Part shown: positions 41,620-50,852 of the stretch, piece after piece
How positions within the stretch are numbered: the first letter of the stretch is position 1
Layout of the letters: each line of letters starts with the position of its first letter
Origin: Actinomycetaceae bacterium
GTDB lineage: Bacteria; Actinomycetota; Actinomycetes; Actinomycetales; Actinomycetaceae
Direction: 5' to 3'
Length of the DNA: 64,000 nucleotides
Assembly: GCA_030538185.1 (NCBI GenBank)
Contig: JAUNUK010000004.1
Span: forward strand, 222,203 to 286,202
Position numbers and translations under genes: made by a program
Notes under the pieces: generated by a model
The model's database searches: none
Seen by the model: only the letters and a program-made list of their open reading frames with translations
What the model was told of the DNA's origin: nothing

Positions 41620-43065
41620 TCAGGCGGTTTCTGCTGCGTCGCGGCGACGTTGCAGTTCGGACACGTTACCATCGACAACCTTCTTTGATAACGGATAGAA
41701 GAACCACAAGACCAGGGCACAGGCCAGGTAGATTAGGCCCGGCACAATGGTTGCCAAGGCATAAATTCCCTCAATTGTGCCTCCCTCTTGAACAACCTTT
41801 TGACCAGCCTCGGCCCTCTGGTACCCAATGCCTTGCAGTGCCCAGCCGGTCAGGCCGCCGGCAAACGCCTGGCCTAGCTTACGAGCCCACGAGTACACGG
41901 CGTAGATGGTGCCGTCATCGCGCTGGTGAGTCAAGACTTCCTGGTAGTCCAGTACGTCGGTAATGAAGGCCCAGATCAAAATGTTGAATAGCCCCAAGCC
42001 AGCACCTTGAATAAGGAACAGTGCCATGAATACAAAGGGGTTGGACAGGTGCAAGACATAAAGCAGGATATTCATGCCACCAGCCAACAACATGCCCACA
42101 ATACCTAGTTCACGCTTACCGAACTTCTTAGCCAGCGTCGAAGCAAATGGAGCCAAAATGAACACAGGCACAATGCCTATCAGCCCTCCCCAGGAGGCCA
42201 GCTTCCCATCACCGAAGTAATCCTTATACAGATACTGTGTCATACCCATGGCCAACAAAGAGGCTGCCAACAGTAACAATGCCGCCAAAACCAAGGACAG
42301 CAGACCGCGGTTGTGAACCAAAGACAGTAGCATCTGACCGAAAGAGGCTCGTTCTTCTTTAGGCTTAGGTTCCGCTTCAATACGTTCGGTCACCATTCTG
42401 TAGCACAGGAAGTACCACAAGATCGAGAAGCCCGCGAAAATCGCGGCCATAATTGGGAAGGCAACGTCGATGGCTTGTGAACTTCCATCCTCCATCTTCT
42501 TGTAGATGAAGAAGGGCGGCACAAACAGCACCAACAAAAAGGCAAGCTGCGCGCCCACAGAACGGAAGACCGAAAGCGAGGCACGGTGCTCAGGCTTATC
42601 CGAAATAACCGCCGCCATAGAACCGTAGGGGATATTGATCATTGTGTAGGTGATAGACCCCCACAACAGATACGTACCCGCAGCCCACGCAATCTTTGGC
42701 CCATCCCCCCACGACTGAGGGAAGATCTGGTATAGCAAGAACGAAGCCACAGCGACTGGCACCATTCCACGCAAAATCCAAGGACGGAAACGGCCAGCCT
42801 TTGTGGGCTTCAGAGTATCGACGATACGTCCCATTCCGACGTCGGTAAAGGCGTCGACAATACGGGACCCGAAGAAGATCCAACCTACGACACCTGCACC
42901 AATTCCAAGTACATCGGTGTAAAAGATCATCAAATAGGATGACGCAAGTAGGAAAGAGAAATCGTTGCCGAAGTCTCCGAATAAATAACCAACCTTGTCG
43001 CGGATGCCAAAGGGGCGTACCACTTTGGAACCTGCTGCGGCAACGCTGGGCGTTGGGTCGCTCAT
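41620..43065 (-). CDS. GPH-family glycoside/hexuronide transporter (UidB-like)
   Basis: 481 residues, twelve TM helices. KVGYLFGDFGNDFSFLLASSYLMIFYTDVLGIGAGVVGWIFFGSRIVDAFTDVGMGRIVD is the hallmark of the glycoside-pentoside-hexuronide:cation symporters. It is divergent from gusA with a shared 407-base gap, so uptake of glucuronides is the natural role. ATG at 43065 has GAGGAG upstream. Confidence 0.9.
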   Translation of the reverse strand: MSDPTPSVAAAGSKVVRPFGIRDKVGYLFGDFGNDFSFLLASSYLMIFYTDVLGIGAGVVGWIFFGSRIVDAFTDVGMGRIVDTLKPTKAGRFRPWILRGMVPVAVASFLLYQIFPQSWGDGPKIAWAAGTYLLWGSITYTMINIPYGSMAAVISDKPEHRASLSVFRSVGAQLAFLLVLFVPPFFIYKKMEDGSSQAIDVAFPIMAAIFAGFSILWYFLCYRMVTERIEAEPKPKEERASFGQMLLSLVHNRGLLSLVLAALLLLAASLLAMGMTQYLYKDYFGDGKLASWGGLIGIVPVFILAPFASTLAKKFGKRELGIVGMLLAGGMNILLYVLHLSNPFVFMALFLIQGAGLGLFNILIWAFITDVLDYQEVLTHQRDDGTIYAVYSWARKLGQAFAGGLTGWALQGIGYQRAEAGQKVVQEGGTIEGIYALATIVPGLIYLACALVLWFFYPLSKKVVDGNVSELQRRRDAAETA

Positions 43066-43308
43066 TTGGGGAACTCCTCACCTTTAAGGGGCACTTAGCT
43101 CCTATGCTTTATGCCTACGTATTTTGAATCTGCCTTGTGCCACCTGCACTGCTCAGTCGGCTTTGACTCAAATTGGAGTATTTCACAAAGGTGAACGTCA
43201 GATGCATAAATTGTTTTCACCTTCATTGAAAACTCAGAGATTTGCAACCTGAACTGCATTGATACCTGATCCTGCCTTTTATCCAGATCGGCAAGTTGGC
43301 GAAACCTC

Positions 43309-43371
43309 TTGAAATATTTGGATCAGAGTCACTATAATTCGCCCTCGGAAAAAATTATTTTCGAGGACGGC
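43309..43371 (+). promoter_or_regulatory. gusA promoter and motif hairpin in the leader
   Basis: TTGAAA (43309-43314), 18-base spacer, TATAAT (43333-43338): the best sigma-A-type promoter in the window. Two bases later the transcript would contain CGCCCTCGGAA...TTCGAGGACGG (43340-43370), an inverted pair of the iterated motif with one mismatch. The rest of 43066-43472 shows no other gene. Confidence 0.65.
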
Positions 43372-43472
43372 TCGTGAAAAGGCTGGTCGAAAGCCAAAAT
43401 CTTGCAATCGCTATTCCTTTGTGTGTAACTGGGATTGAATCAGGACCTAGGCAAAATGAGCAAAGGAGCCCC

Positions 43473-45278
43473 ATGCTAAGCGTTCGTCAAACCGTTTCCC
43501 GCACCAATGTCTCGCTGGATGGAATCTGGGATTTCAAGCTGGACCCCGACAATGTGGGGCAATCAGAGCGCTGGTTCGCCGGCCCTTTGAAGGATGCGCG
43601 GCCCATGCCTGTGCCGGCCTCCTATAACGACATCACAACCGATCTGGACGTGCATGACCACGTCGGATGGGTGTGGTACCAGCGCCGCGTGTGTATCCCT
43701 GCGGATTTTTCGGGCAAGCGCGCGATTTTACGTTTTGGCTCTGCCACACACAGGGCGATCGTGTGGGTTGGGGAAACAGAGGTTGCGCGACACGAGGGCG
43801 GCTACCTGCCTTTCGAGGCCGACATTACTGATGAGGCCGGGGCAGGCACGTCGGTTCTGGTCACGGTTGCGGTCGATAACACCCTGAGCTGGCAGACGAT
43901 ACCTCCGGGCTTCACGTACCACGACGAGATCACCGGGGTTTTGAAGCAGAAGTACTACCACGACTTCTTTAACTACGCCGGGTTGCACAGGTCGGTTGTG
44001 CTGTATTCCAGGCCCGTTGTGGCAGTTGAGGACATTACTGTCGTGACCACTATTGACGGGGCTGACGGGCTGGTTGACTACCGCGTGGAGCTGACGGGCG
44101 GTAGCGCGGCCGAGGGCGTCGACGTGTCCGTGTCCTTGCTGGCTGCGTGCGGAACCGAAGTCGCTTCGGGCACGGGAGCCTCTGGGCAGTTGCGCGTGAA
44201 AGATGCACACTTCTGGGGGCCCGGGGACGGCTACCTCTACACGCTGGTTGTGCGCGCCGGGGACGACGTATACCCCTTGTCGGTAGGAATACGCACCGTC
44301 GAGGTTACTGGCGGAGAGCTGCTTATCAACGGCAAGTCTGTTTACCTGCGCGGATATGGCCGCCACGAGGACAACACTGTTCGCGGCAAACAACACGATC
44401 CGGTCATGATGGCCCACGATTTCGAGCTGATGCGCTGGCAAGGGGCGAACTCCTTTAGGACCTCGCACTACCCCTATGACGAGGCCGTTATGGATTATGC
44501 CGACCGCATGGGCTTCATGGTTATTGATGAAACCGCAGCCGTGGGCATTAACGTCGGCATTGACGGCGGTGTCTTTGGGGGACCCAATAAGCCGCTGAAA
44601 ACCTTTAGCCCCGAAACCGTCAACGACGCCACACGCGAGGTCCACAAGGCACACATCGAAGAACTCATCGCCCGCGACAAGAACCACCCCTGCGTCATCA
44701 TCTGGTCGATTGCCAACGAACCGGAGTCCTTCACGGACGCTTCACGTGAATACTTCGAGCCTCTGGTTGCCGCCACACGCGCTGCGGACCCCACCAGGCC
44801 CGTCGGATATGTCAACGTCATGTTGTCCACCCCGGAAACCGAACGCTGCCAAGACATGTTTGACGTGGTGATGTTGAATCGCTACAACGGGTGGTATGTG
44901 CAAACAGGTGACCTGGTGGCAGCCGAAAAAGCTCTGGAATCTGAGCTGGAAAAGATCATCGCCATGCACCCGACGCAGCCTGTGATCTACACCGAATATG
45001 GGCCAGACACCATGCCCGGAAACCACGACTACTTCCGTCGTCCCTGGTCCGAGGAGTTCCAAACCGACATGATGGCCATGTACCACCGCGTCTTTGACCG
45101 CCACCCGCAGGTGATCGGCGAACAGATGTGGAACTTCGCCGACTTCATGACGATTTCTGGGATTATGCGCGTTGGCGGCAACAAGAAGGGCATGTTCACG
45201 AGGGATCGCAAACCGAAGCAAAACGCCTATGCTGTGCGCGACCGTTGGGTCAAAATGAGAGACGACCTGGGTCACTAG
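43473..45278 (+). CDS. gusA: Beta-glucuronidase (GH2)
   Basis: 601 residues, matching E. coli UidA (603). N-terminal LDGIWDFKLD and jelly-roll, immunoglobulin-like middle, TIM barrel with SIANEPESF (acid/base Glu) and EYGPDT (nucleophile Glu), and C-terminal MFTRDRKPKQNAYAVRDRW. The ATG at 43473 has AAAGGAG at 43462-43468; an upstream in-frame extension from 43374 is not needed. It hydrolyses glucuronides from host conjugates or glycosaminoglycans; with the GPH importer it feeds uxaC-uxuB-kdgK. Confidence 0.93.
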   Translation: MLSVRQTVSRTNVSLDGIWDFKLDPDNVGQSERWFAGPLKDARPMPVPASYNDITTDLDVHDHVGWVWYQRRVCIPADFSGKRAILRFGSATHRAIVWVGETEVARHEGGYLPFEADITDEAGAGTSVLVTVAVDNTLSWQTIPPGFTYHDEITGVLKQKYYHDFFNYAGLHRSVVLYSRPVVAVEDITVVTTIDGADGLVDYRVELTGGSAAEGVDVSVSLLAACGTEVASGTGASGQLRVKDAHFWGPGDGYLYTLVVRAGDDVYPLSVGIRTVEVTGGELLINGKSVYLRGYGRHEDNTVRGKQHDPVMMAHDFELMRWQGANSFRTSHYPYDEAVMDYADRMGFMVIDETAAVGINVGIDGGVFGGPNKPLKTFSPETVNDATREVHKAHIEELIARDKNHPCVIIWSIANEPESFTDASREYFEPLVAATRAADPTRPVGYVNVMLSTPETERCQDMFDVVMLNRYNGWYVQTGDLVAAEKALESELEKIIAMHPTQPVIYTEYGPDTMPGNHDYFRRPWSEEFQTDMMAMYHRVFDRHPQVIGEQMWNFADFMTISGIMRVGGNKKGMFTRDRKPKQNAYAVRDRWVKMRDDLGH

Positions 45279-45312
45279 GCCCTTCAAGGCAAATTTTTTC
45301 TAAGAAAATTTT

Positions 45313-45383
45313 TCCGAGGGCGGGGCGGATGGTGACGTGGAAGCAGCAAGCAACCGCTGCCTAAGGGCTCCTGCCTCGCCCCC
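45313..45383. terminator. Terminator built on the iterated motif after gusA
   Basis: CCGAGGGCGGGGC (45313-45325) pairs, with two mismatches, with GCCTCGCCCCCGG near 45372-45384. It is preceded by an AT-rich AAATTTTTTCTAAGAAAATTTTT stretch that is itself self-complementary. It separates the convergent gusA and MFS genes. Confidence 0.55.
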
Positions 45384-45387
45384 GGGG

Positions 45388-46602
45388 TTAATCCGCGGTG
45401 CGTGGGCGCACAGTGTTGGCCAATAGAACTACTGCCACCCCAGAGATTGCGATTAAGCTCAGCGCTAGGCGCAGCCCTATAAGGTCCGACAGTGCGCCGA
45501 TAATCGGGGATGCCAGCAGGAAACACACCCGCAACATCCAGCCGACTATGGTGATACCGGTCCCAGGCGCCAGACCGGGTATGCGTCCAGATGCCGCGTA
45601 AGCGGTGGGCACTACCGTGGCACATCCGTACCCCGCCAGGGCATAACCCACCAAAACCATGGGCACATTCACGCCCATGACAACCAGAATCCCCCCGGCA
45701 GCAATCATGAGGCCACCGACACGGATAACCGCTACGGCCCCCCACTTATCGGTTGATGGGTCCCCCAGGATTCGGCCAATAAACTGCGAAATAATCAGCA
45801 CCACGTAACCGGCACCAGCCACGCCAACACTGGCTGACATGATGTCTTTGAGGAACAAGGCAGACCAATTCGAAGCAAAATCCTCTGCCAGAACACCGGC
45901 AATAGTCAATAGCCCCAGCAAGATCGCAACCTTTACGCCTATCGACGTGCGCTTCTTTGGTTCCGGGGTAGTGGATTCCTTATGGGACTGCGGTGTGGGC
46001 TTGTCGCCCTCGGCAATGTCGGGAAAGTCTGGAAGTTTGCCTAAAACTGTCGCCACGATGCCCAGGAAAAATATCAACGCGGACATGACGGATAAATGCC
46101 ACCCCAAGGGTATTCCCAGGTGGGCAGCAAGGGTTCCAATAGCTCCCCCACTGGCTGCCCCAAGGGACCACAGGGCGTGAAGGGAGTTGATAATGGTTTT
46201 TCCGTAGGCGTCCTCAACTTTGACGCCGTGGACGTTTTGAGCAGCATCGATGGCGGCATCGGTGAAACCTGCACAGGCCAGGGCGATAACAAAAGGGGCG
46301 ATATTGTGTGTTAGCGCAGGTGCCACACCCGCACAAGCCAAAGACAAGGCCATCAGCGCGGTTCCCACCAAGGCCACTTTTTGCGCTCCGAAGCGTTTGA
46401 TCAGAGGGGCGGGAAACGCAGATGCCCCTACAGAACCTACAGCAATTGCGGCGACGACTAGACCAAACTGGGTATTCGACAGGCCGTATGCTTCTTTGAT
46501 CTGTGGGTACCTGGGCAGCAAACCGGCGATCAGCGCACCGTTTGTGAAGAAGAACAAAGAGATGCCGATGCGGGCTTTGAGCGCTGTGGGTCGAGAGGTC
46601 AC
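45388..46602 (-). CDS. MFS transporter
   Basis: 404 residues, twelve TM helices (FFFTNGALIAGLLPRYPQIKEAYGLSNTQFG, LIKRFGAQKVALVGTALMALSLACAG). It resembles small sugar/efflux permeases of the MFS (DHA1/sugar-fucose permease-like). Start GTG at 46602. It is convergent with gusA; no link in function is evident. Confidence 0.82.
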   Translation of the reverse strand: MTSRPTALKARIGISLFFFTNGALIAGLLPRYPQIKEAYGLSNTQFGLVVAAIAVGSVGASAFPAPLIKRFGAQKVALVGTALMALSLACAGVAPALTHNIAPFVIALACAGFTDAAIDAAQNVHGVKVEDAYGKTIINSLHALWSLGAASGGAIGTLAAHLGIPLGWHLSVMSALIFFLGIVATVLGKLPDFPDIAEGDKPTPQSHKESTTPEPKKRTSIGVKVAILLGLLTIAGVLAEDFASNWSALFLKDIMSASVGVAGAGYVVLIISQFIGRILGDPSTDKWGAVAVIRVGGLMIAAGGILVVMGVNVPMVLVGYALAGYGCATVVPTAYAASGRIPGLAPGTGITIVGWMLRVCFLLASPIIGALSDLIGLRLALSLIAISGVAVVLLANTVRPRTAD

Positions 46603-46941
46603 GCAGGGATGCTATCAAAGCGTCGCCATACGAGCTATTCGCGGCCAGAAACTACTTGCGCATCTTACCTGTTGCCATTTGTTGCTGGCACTTCTTCGAA
46701 TTTCAGCATTAAGTTATTGGAATCACTCTAATTTATTACCACAAGCATTTTGGCAGGTAGTAGGCACTTTGTTTGTAATTTCGCTGTATGAAAAAGCCAC
46801 GTATGCAGTACCCAACCCTCCTTTATGAGAATTTGCTGAGAATTGCTATTGAGAATCATCAAAAGACGTGGGAACCTTAAAGAGTCCTGGACACAGGATG
46901 TAAGCATCTTTCAAACTTGGGTTAATAAGCAGGAGCTCTTC
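46603..46941. other. Intergenic region without recognised genes
   Basis: About 340 bases between the divergent MFS gene and the LRR surface protein, AT-richer in its second half. A possible TTGCGC...TACCTG element lies near 46650. The in-frame extension of the LRR ORF to 46843 is probably not translated. Confidence 0.4.
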
Positions 46942-48537
46942 GTGAAAACTACTTCTATTCTCGGTGCCGCCACCGCCGCACTTCTTACCGCAGGATTCAC
47001 CTTCGGTGTCTCTGCGGTTGCCATTGCCGCACCCGAAGACATTGTTCCGGATGCCAACTTGCGCGCCTGCCTCAGCACAGCGCTACCGAAGGGCACCGAG
47101 ATAACCGAGGCCTCCATTGCGACACTTAAGAACATCAACTGTTCCAACAAAGACATCAAAAGCATTGAAGGCCTACAGTCCGCAACAGGTGCCACCAGCG
47201 TCAACATTGGGCACAATAGGGAACTCACTGACTTTTCACCTCTGACTGATCTGACACAGTTGACAATGGTCTTCGCCCAATACACCAGTCCTACTGACCT
47301 TGAATGGGCAAAAAATCTGGAAAACTTGACCGACCTGCAGTTGAACTTCGGCCACGTGAATGGTGATGAAGACACCGCTTTACTGACTGACCTGTCCCCC
47401 ATTGCAAACCTGACAAACTTAGAAGAACTAACGATCAACTGGGCGTATGTTTCTCAAGACCAGGTACAGCACTTGGCTGCTTTGACCAAGATGAAGAAGC
47501 TGGCACTCAGTGGCAACAATATCGACGATGCCGCTGCTCTTGTGGCTTTGCCCGATGTGACATCCATGATCCTGCACTACAACAAGATCAAAGACTTCAC
47601 AGGCTTGAAGGCTAAGGGATACTCCTTCCTAAACCTGACCTCACAGCGAGTAGTGGGCGAAACATGGTTTGTTCCTGCAGGCGCCACAAGCTACACCTAC
47701 ACGGCTGACCCCGTTGCCGATGGCTTAAAGACACCCCTAAGCACCGAGCCAGAAACCCAGACTGTTGAATGGACACCTACTTGGAGCTGGTACACGACCG
47801 GTCCCGTAGCTGCCACGACTGAAACGATCCGTGTCAATGGCACGCCTTCACCTGCGCAGGCCTGGTGGGTACAACACCCCGTTGAGTACGTGGACTTCAC
47901 GAACGTAGCCCCCGCAGCTGCTAACCAAGGCACTGCCTTCGCCTTTACACCCGAACTTGATACCCCTGAGTTCACCAAGGGCGCAGCCGATGGCTTCAAG
48001 GTCTCACCTGATACGCCACTGCCTGCAGGCTTGACCCTTGATCCCAAGACTGGTCGCATCTCAGGTACGCCCACTGCCGTTGGAACAACCGCGATCACCA
48101 TCATCGCCAAGGATCCCCAGGGCAACGAGATCTCCAAGACCTACACCCTGCAAATCGGTGCAGCCCTCCCGGCTACACCGACAACCCCTGGTGGACCTGC
48201 GGCTCCGGTGCCTGTCACGGGTGGAACCGTAACAACGCCTGACGCGACGACAACCACACCTCCGGTTGCCGGTGCCACAACCTTGCCTGCACCCGCAGCC
48301 CCTGCTGGGACACCGGCCGATGGCGCTGCCGCGGTGGGTGGCGCACAGCCTCCTGTCGCTGGGGTCTCTGCCGTACAGGGCACAAATCCTGCGACAGCTG
48401 CTGCTCCTGCTTTAGCGCAGACTGGTTCCGTAGCTGGCCTGGTTGGCGGACTTGCAGTCTTGGCGCTGGCTCTTGCTTCCGTGCTGGCGATTGCCGCAGC
48501 CCGTAAGCCGCGCAGGGCAGCACACGCAGCCCGCTAA
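46942..48537 (+). CDS. LRR surface protein with putative LAQTG wall anchor
   Basis: 531 residues. Signal peptide (KTTSILGAATAALLTAG... AIAAPED), then four to five leucine-rich repeats (residues about 60-225: LTDFSPLTDLTQLTMV, LTDLSPIANLTNLEELTINW, MKKLALSGNNIDDAAALVAL), a putative Ig-like domain (DTPLPAGLTLDPKTGRISGTPTAVGTTAITIIAKDPQGN), a Pro/Thr/Gly-rich spacer, and LAQTG followed by a TM helix and RKPRR. The sort signal is the LAxTG type used by class E sortases. GTG 46942 has AGGAG. A host- or matrix-binding internalin-like role is inferred. Confidence 0.88.
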   Translation: MKTTSILGAATAALLTAGFTFGVSAVAIAAPEDIVPDANLRACLSTALPKGTEITEASIATLKNINCSNKDIKSIEGLQSATGATSVNIGHNRELTDFSPLTDLTQLTMVFAQYTSPTDLEWAKNLENLTDLQLNFGHVNGDEDTALLTDLSPIANLTNLEELTINWAYVSQDQVQHLAALTKMKKLALSGNNIDDAAALVALPDVTSMILHYNKIKDFTGLKAKGYSFLNLTSQRVVGETWFVPAGATSYTYTADPVADGLKTPLSTEPETQTVEWTPTWSWYTTGPVAATTETIRVNGTPSPAQAWWVQHPVEYVDFTNVAPAAANQGTAFAFTPELDTPEFTKGAADGFKVSPDTPLPAGLTLDPKTGRISGTPTAVGTTAITIIAKDPQGNEISKTYTLQIGAALPATPTTPGGPAAPVPVTGGTVTTPDATTTTPPVAGATTLPAPAAPAGTPADGAAAVGGAQPPVAGVSAVQGTNPATAAAPALAQTGSVAGLVGGLAVLALALASVLAIAAARKPRRAAHAAR

Positions 48538-48555
48538 TCTGCAGCTCCTGTTTTA

Positions 48556-48597
48556 GAGGGTCCCGCTTTGCTCCGGCAGAGCGGGACCCTCGCTTTT
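48556..48597 (+). terminator. Terminator of the LRR gene
   Basis: 12-bp stem GAGGGTCCCGCT (48556-48567) / AGCGGGACCCTC (48580-48591) followed by GCTTTTG. Between here and 48717 a second weak hairpin (CAACGTCACC/GGTGACGATG) occurs, with no gene. Confidence 0.75.
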
Positions 48598-48716
48598 GTG
48601 GCACTGCTTTTTTGCACTGACGCGGTAAAGCGACTGTTCCCCCCAGGGTGACGGTATTAACGTCACCCTCGACCAACAACGTCACCAGGTGACGATGTTG
48701 CAGGTTTGAGGATGAA

Positions 48717-50756
48717 CTAAGAAATGCGTCGAGCTAGCAGGCCACCGGCACCCAACAGCAGCAAGGCCAGCGCCAGCACAGGCACCAGCTGTGTTCCTCC
48801 CGTGCGGGCCAAATCGCCTTGCAACTGCGGGTTCATCGTCGAATTTAAGCTCACGGGGGTCCGCCCATTGATACTACCCAGGTGCATTACACGGCTGCCC
48901 ACGTCCCCAACATGCATCCGCATCCCATATTGCATCCGCAGCGCCATCATTTCGGCCGCTGACATTCCAGCCCACGGATTTACACGCATATTGACACCCA
49001 GTACGGGCACAAAACGACTTCCAACCCCTGCCGCCGGTCCACCGGGCAGGCCAACCGCCTCTATCCTGACTTCGGGCTTATCGGTCACAGCTTCAACAGG
49101 CTTTGGGGTGTCTTTGACTTCCGGTTTTCTTTCCACATCAGTTTCCGAGGGCGACTGCCAGGGAGTGTTGGGTGACGGAGCATTGCCTGAAGGCGAAGGT
49201 GTCACACCCGGAGGAACCGTATCTCGAGGTCCTGGTTCTTCAGAGCCGTCATCATTACTGTCATAGTCATCCTCGTCGGGTGTGTTTGGAGACAAAACCT
49301 CGGCCCCCACCTTGTACCAGCGCGCAATCCCCAAGACGTCGAATAGAGCAATCCCATCCCCGTTAGAGCTATAGTCACCGCCATAGGAAGAACCGCTGAT
49401 CCAGGCTGTTGGAGGATCTTGGGTAATCCAGGGAGCCCCGTCAATCCTGGCGCGGAACCTCAAATTCAGTTCTTGATCGGGTTTCAAAACGAAACCATCC
49501 GACCTGTCTGGTTCCACGTTGTTTCCCAACATCCACCGGATAAGTGTCTGGTTGTTTCCCATACAGGCATGGGTTCCATCAGGCACCACTTGATTTGTAT
49601 CCTGCATAATGAAGCTATTATTCGACACATCGACAGCCCGCATCAATGAAGGCCTTGCAGATTCTGCCTTACTAACCTTGCCGTGCGGACCCTCAAGAAA
49701 TTGAACATTGTCATCCCCGAAATACCCAGGTAAGCACGCCTGGAGGTCCACGTTATATAGCGCACTGCCACCAGACGCGTTGCGAGCCTGGAGCACAAAC
49801 TCATGCAGTCCATTGTCCATGCCATCAACGGGGTTGGCGCTGAAGGTCACCTGCGGCTTGGGTTCCACAATGTTTAGGCTCTGTTCACTGGCCTTAGCCA
49901 CCAAGCTTCGACCGGTGCCGTCATCGTGTTCCTCTTCCCAAAGCAACGAGGCATTTGCTGTGAGCTTTCCGCCCGCCTGTAAGACCTCGTCATTACCCAA
50001 ACCAAAGGGCACAATAATCTGGAACCTGAATGCGGTCTGTCCCAGCACTTCCCATCCTGGATGCAAGGTTTCGATAAACTTCCGGCCCCAAAAAGATTCA
50101 GTTGTCCCTTGGAAGAACGCCGTGGTTTCGCCCTCTAGCAGGCCCTTGTAGACCTGTTCACGCGACCCATCATCATCAGCAACGCCCCACAACTGCGACA
50201 CCTGAGAGTCCGACACAACAGTCCAATAGTCGTTTGCGGTGGCGGGCGGCAGTTCCACCGCCATCTTGTCACCATTGTCTAGTGGGACAAGAACACCTTC
50301 ACCATGTGGGTCCAGACTCAGGGTCAAACGCGGGTTTTTCATGTAAAGACTGGGATGAATGCTAACCATTATGCGCACAAACCCAGATTCACCAGGCGTA
50401 ATGTCCCCATATTGGTTTCCGTCTTCATGGCGTCCCGAGCCAAACTCAAGGTTCACCGCCGCCCAAGGCGCATCGCTGCCGCCGGGGAATATTTCAACTG
50501 GCTCGCCCGGCACCCCAGTACTGTTAGAAACATCTTCGCCTGGTTCCACATCATCTGACGCATCGCCCTCGGAAATGGTTATACCTGTGTCTTCGGGGTC
50601 CAAAACAGGCACATCTTGGGCCATTGCCCTATTGCCAAGGGGCGCAAGGACAACGATCAAAGCGAAGGCGCCAACAACGGCACCCAGCGTCGTCAAGATT
50701 CGCCGGGCGATTGCCCCCACAAGCATGCGGGGCACACCTGGATTACCAGGATTCAT
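48717..50756 (-). CDS. LARTG wall-anchored surface protein
   Basis: 679 residues. N-terminal signal with a hydrophobic helix (LIVVLAPLGNRAMAQ), a long acidic first part including ITISEGDASDDVEP (encoded by a motif copy at 50564-50572), beta-rich DUF-like modules with NPVDGMDNGLHEFVLQARNASGG, a Pro-rich spacer, and LARTG plus TM and RRIS. It is a paralogue of the next protein (50853-52853): both share the signal, the TWVxxxS-type and the anchor. ATG 50756 has GGAGG. Function unknown; adhesin or fimbria-like role is possible. Confidence 0.85.
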   Translation of the reverse strand: MNPGNPGVPRMLVGAIARRILTTLGAVVGAFALIVVLAPLGNRAMAQDVPVLDPEDTGITISEGDASDDVEPGEDVSNSTGVPGEPVEIFPGGSDAPWAAVNLEFGSGRHEDGNQYGDITPGESGFVRIMVSIHPSLYMKNPRLTLSLDPHGEGVLVPLDNGDKMAVELPPATANDYWTVVSDSQVSQLWGVADDDGSREQVYKGLLEGETTAFFQGTTESFWGRKFIETLHPGWEVLGQTAFRFQIIVPFGLGNDEVLQAGGKLTANASLLWEEEHDDGTGRSLVAKASEQSLNIVEPKPQVTFSANPVDGMDNGLHEFVLQARNASGGSALYNVDLQACLPGYFGDDNVQFLEGPHGKVSKAESARPSLMRAVDVSNNSFIMQDTNQVVPDGTHACMGNNQTLIRWMLGNNVEPDRSDGFVLKPDQELNLRFRARIDGAPWITQDPPTAWISGSSYGGDYSSNGDGIALFDVLGIARWYKVGAEVLSPNTPDEDDYDSNDDGSEEPGPRDTVPPGVTPSPSGNAPSPNTPWQSPSETDVERKPEVKDTPKPVEAVTDKPEVRIEAVGLPGGPAAGVGSRFVPVLGVNMRVNPWAGMSAAEMMALRMQYGMRMHVGDVGSRVMHLGSINGRTPVSLNSTMNPQLQGDLARTGGTQLVPVLALALLLLGAGGLLARRIS

Positions 50757-50852
50757 CGCACCTCCACACGTCCAAGAATTCTAGAACTTAAGTCCTAATC
50801 ATCTATGTAAAGTATACGTAATTGCAGATGCGGAGTGTAGTTCAAAGTGCAA

